Source: Strobilurus pachycystidiatus
Lineage: Eukaryota; Basidiomycota; Agaricomycetes; Agaricales; Physalacriaceae
Assembly (NCBI GenBank): GCA_019915135.1
Contig: JAHLMK010000002.1
Location: forward strand, 1,984,001-2,048,000
DNA: 64,000 nt
Direction: 5' to 3'
Part shown: one piece after another, positions 62,418 to 64,000 of the stretch
Position numbering within the stretch: position 1 is the stretch's first letter
Layout: each line of letters starts with the position of its first letter
Translations under genes and position numbers: made by a program
The notes under the pieces: generated by a model
What the model was told of the DNA's origin: nothing
Database searches by the model: none
Seen by the model: the letters and a program-made list of their open reading frames with translations, nothing else

Positions 62418-64000
62418 ATGGGCCTCAACCTCGCAGAGGAGCTGCAACAGGATGTCAGAGAATATCAGATTGACAACGAGCACGATGCCGCCGACGTCGG
62501 GGATCTCCTCGAAGGTGCGTCGCTGAGCCCTCCATAAGGCGCCAATCTGAACATCTCCCAGACGCCATCGAGGCCATTGCCGAGTCGAGCGACGCCATCA
62601 CCGACATGAAGAATTTTGACGTGTTTGCCAGTGCTCTCAAGCACGCAGACGAAGTACACCCTACGACGATCACCAAGCTATTGGACTCGCTCGTCTCGGG
62701 GTTCCAAACCGAATTCGAGAACACAGTCAAAGATATCGAGGCTGACGAGCAGCATGGCGGAAGCCGGCACAAGGAAGCACTGGAGATGTACGGCTTCCTG
62801 TTCTACTGGTTCGTGCTTGCGGCGGAGAAAGTAAAGGCAGAGGAGGTGGCCACTCCTGCTACACCAGTGAAGAAGGGGCGGAGAGGTCGGGGTGGAAAGG
62901 CTGCAAAGCCCTCGTCGCGCACGGCATCCAAGAAGGACGGCGAAAAGTGGTCGTGGGCCGAACACATACCATTCACCTTGATGCTCATTTGCCGTATCCT
63001 GCGCCAGCTGAAAATGGAACGCGTCTGGTCTGTGGCCAGCGATCGGGAAGCATTCTTGACGTGCGTGCATCTCCCGCTACGAGCGTGGCCGGTACTGACT
63101 ACATGTAGCTGCATCACCAACCCCGTTTACGATATCGCGCAGAAGGACACCAACATGAAGCAGTCGGACATTCGTCAGAATGTTCAGAAGGTGATCTGCC
63201 TTGCCGTCAAATACCAGAACCACAGCCCCGTCGCCCAAACCAAAATCTTTACAGTACTACAGTTCCATGAGCATCTTGCAGACCCCATGGCCGACTGCCT
63301 GGGCATTCTCGAGAACGAGTTTGATCATCCACATCTGGCTGACGACATTCTGCTTGATCTCTCGAAACATACCTTCTCCGAGAAAGAGACCAAGGGACCT
63401 CGCATTTTCTCCCGCTTCCTCATTCGATTTTCAGAACGATGCCCAGCCCACGCTTGGAAGAAAATTGCACTCATTAACGAACAGAGAGATTCGGAGGTAT
63501 GATTTCGACTGTTTTGTACACTATTAATAATTCCTCATTTTCTCACAGGCCTATCCCATTCGAATCGCCGTCGTCGAGATCGTGCACAATATCGTTGTTT
63601 ACGTCAATGAGCAAAAGCTCAAACACGAAGTGGACGACTCGGTCGCGGCCAAAGCAATCAACGAATGCTACGATTTGCTTCTCGAGCGCTGTTTGGACGC
63701 GTCCACCTACGTCCGCACCAAAGTGCTCAACGTACTCTCCCGTCTCTGTGATCTTCGCAGCACTCAGTACTACAAAAAGATCTTGGACATCACCACGATG
63801 GCTGTCGCTTCTCTAGAAGACAAAGCCGCCGGCGTCCGCAAGAACTCCATCTCGCTGTTGATCAAGTTGTTGAAGACGAACCAGTATATGAAGTACGAGG
63901 GGTCGCTGGATGTTGAAGTGTGGGAGAAGCGACGCGAGACTATCATCGCCGAATTGAAAGGCTTCGGGCTGACGGTTCAGACTCGGGAAGTAGTTGAGGA
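62418..64000 (+). CDS. Condensin complex subunit 1 (Cnd1/CAP-D2), 5' part
   Basis: The 5' end of a HEAT-repeat protein that continues past the window. Exon 1: MGLNLAEELQQDVREYQIDN. The 47-nt intron 62515-62561 gives DLLEDAIEAIAESSD. Later introns are 63060-63108 and one beginning at 63499 (GTATGA..CACAG). Recognisable family blocks: GFLFYWFVLAAEKVKAEEVA, then a basic RGRGGKAAK linker and FTLMLICRILRQLKMERVW. Next are CITNPVYDIAQK, PVAQTKIFTVLQFHEHLADP and HLADDILLDLSKHTFSEKET. The part visible ends in the HEAT array YDLLLERCLDASTYVRTKVL and GVRKNSISLLIKLLKTNQYM. Condensin compacts chromosomes in mitosis; this is its non-SMC HEAT subunit. Confidence 0.93.

Noticed and set aside
1..64000. CRISPR arrays, prokaryotic operons, ribosome binding sites
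   Set aside because: Eukaryotic nuclear sequence; no regularly spaced direct repeats seen.

Overview
This window comes from the nuclear genome of a filamentous basidiomycete, most likely a wood- or litter-inhabiting agaricomycete. The evidence is the gene architecture (many introns of about 47-60 nt with GT..AG ends, small intergenic gaps, divergent gene pairs), fungal regulators (two WOPR/Gti1-Pac2 proteins, TFIIA large subunit, AMPK beta subunit), a copper radical oxidase of the glyoxal oxidase type, a basidiomycete-type ice-binding protein, and F-box and GPCR genes. Exon joins below were read by eye from splice sites and reading frame. All family assignments come from recognised motifs; no database search was run.

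Layout. 0-8.7 kb is a poorly organised, partly decaying region: a divergent Irc3-type helicase without its ATPase motifs (415-1874, minus), a LysM-domain protein (2951-4238, minus), remains of an unidentified multi-exon gene (about 5.6-7.2 kb, minus) and an AT-rich inverted repeat. 8.7-13.7 kb is dense housekeeping: glycolipid transfer protein and free methionine-R-sulfoxide reductase share a 159-bp divergent promoter, followed by a convergent cysteinyl-tRNA synthetase with a probable dual-targeting N-terminus. 15.3-19.3 kb carries two WOPR transcription-factor genes in tandem. 21.5-29.6 kb carries a 978-residue conserved protein of unknown function, a small coiled-coil protein divergent from TFIIA large subunit, a TA-flanked MITE and a single-exon AMPK beta subunit. 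A tRNA (probably Trp) lies at 30.3 kb, an anion:cation symporter at 30.7-33.2 kb and the ER-fusion GTPase Sey1 at 35.8-38.8 kb.

39.2-43.3 kb is the most dynamic stretch. A unit of about 1.09 kb is present twice, head to tail and apparently identical; one copy is broken by a 470-bp hAT-type MITE with a perfect 8-bp target duplication. A second, unrelated hAT-type MITE (422 bp, also with a perfect 8-bp duplication) sits inside an intron of the next gene, a pyridoxamine-phosphate-oxidase-like flavoprotein with a C-terminal membrane anchor. Then follow an ice-binding protein (45.1-46.1 kb), a type II membrane GT32-like glycosyltransferase (46.4-48.7 kb), a 7TM receptor (49.0-50.6 kb) divergent from the glyoxal-oxidase-type gene (51.7-54.2 kb, with a 6-nt microexon), two tandem GNAT acetyltransferases, a GPALPP-motif protein, a tRNA-Met with intron, a damaged F-box gene containing a 33-bp perfect palindrome arm, an unknown coiled-coil protein, and the 5' part of condensin subunit 1 (Cnd1/CAP-D2), which runs off the end of the window.

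No operon-like or secondary-metabolite cluster is evident. The genes mostly act separately. The most informative features are the microexons, the recent transposon and duplication activity at 39-43 kb, and the helicase relic.
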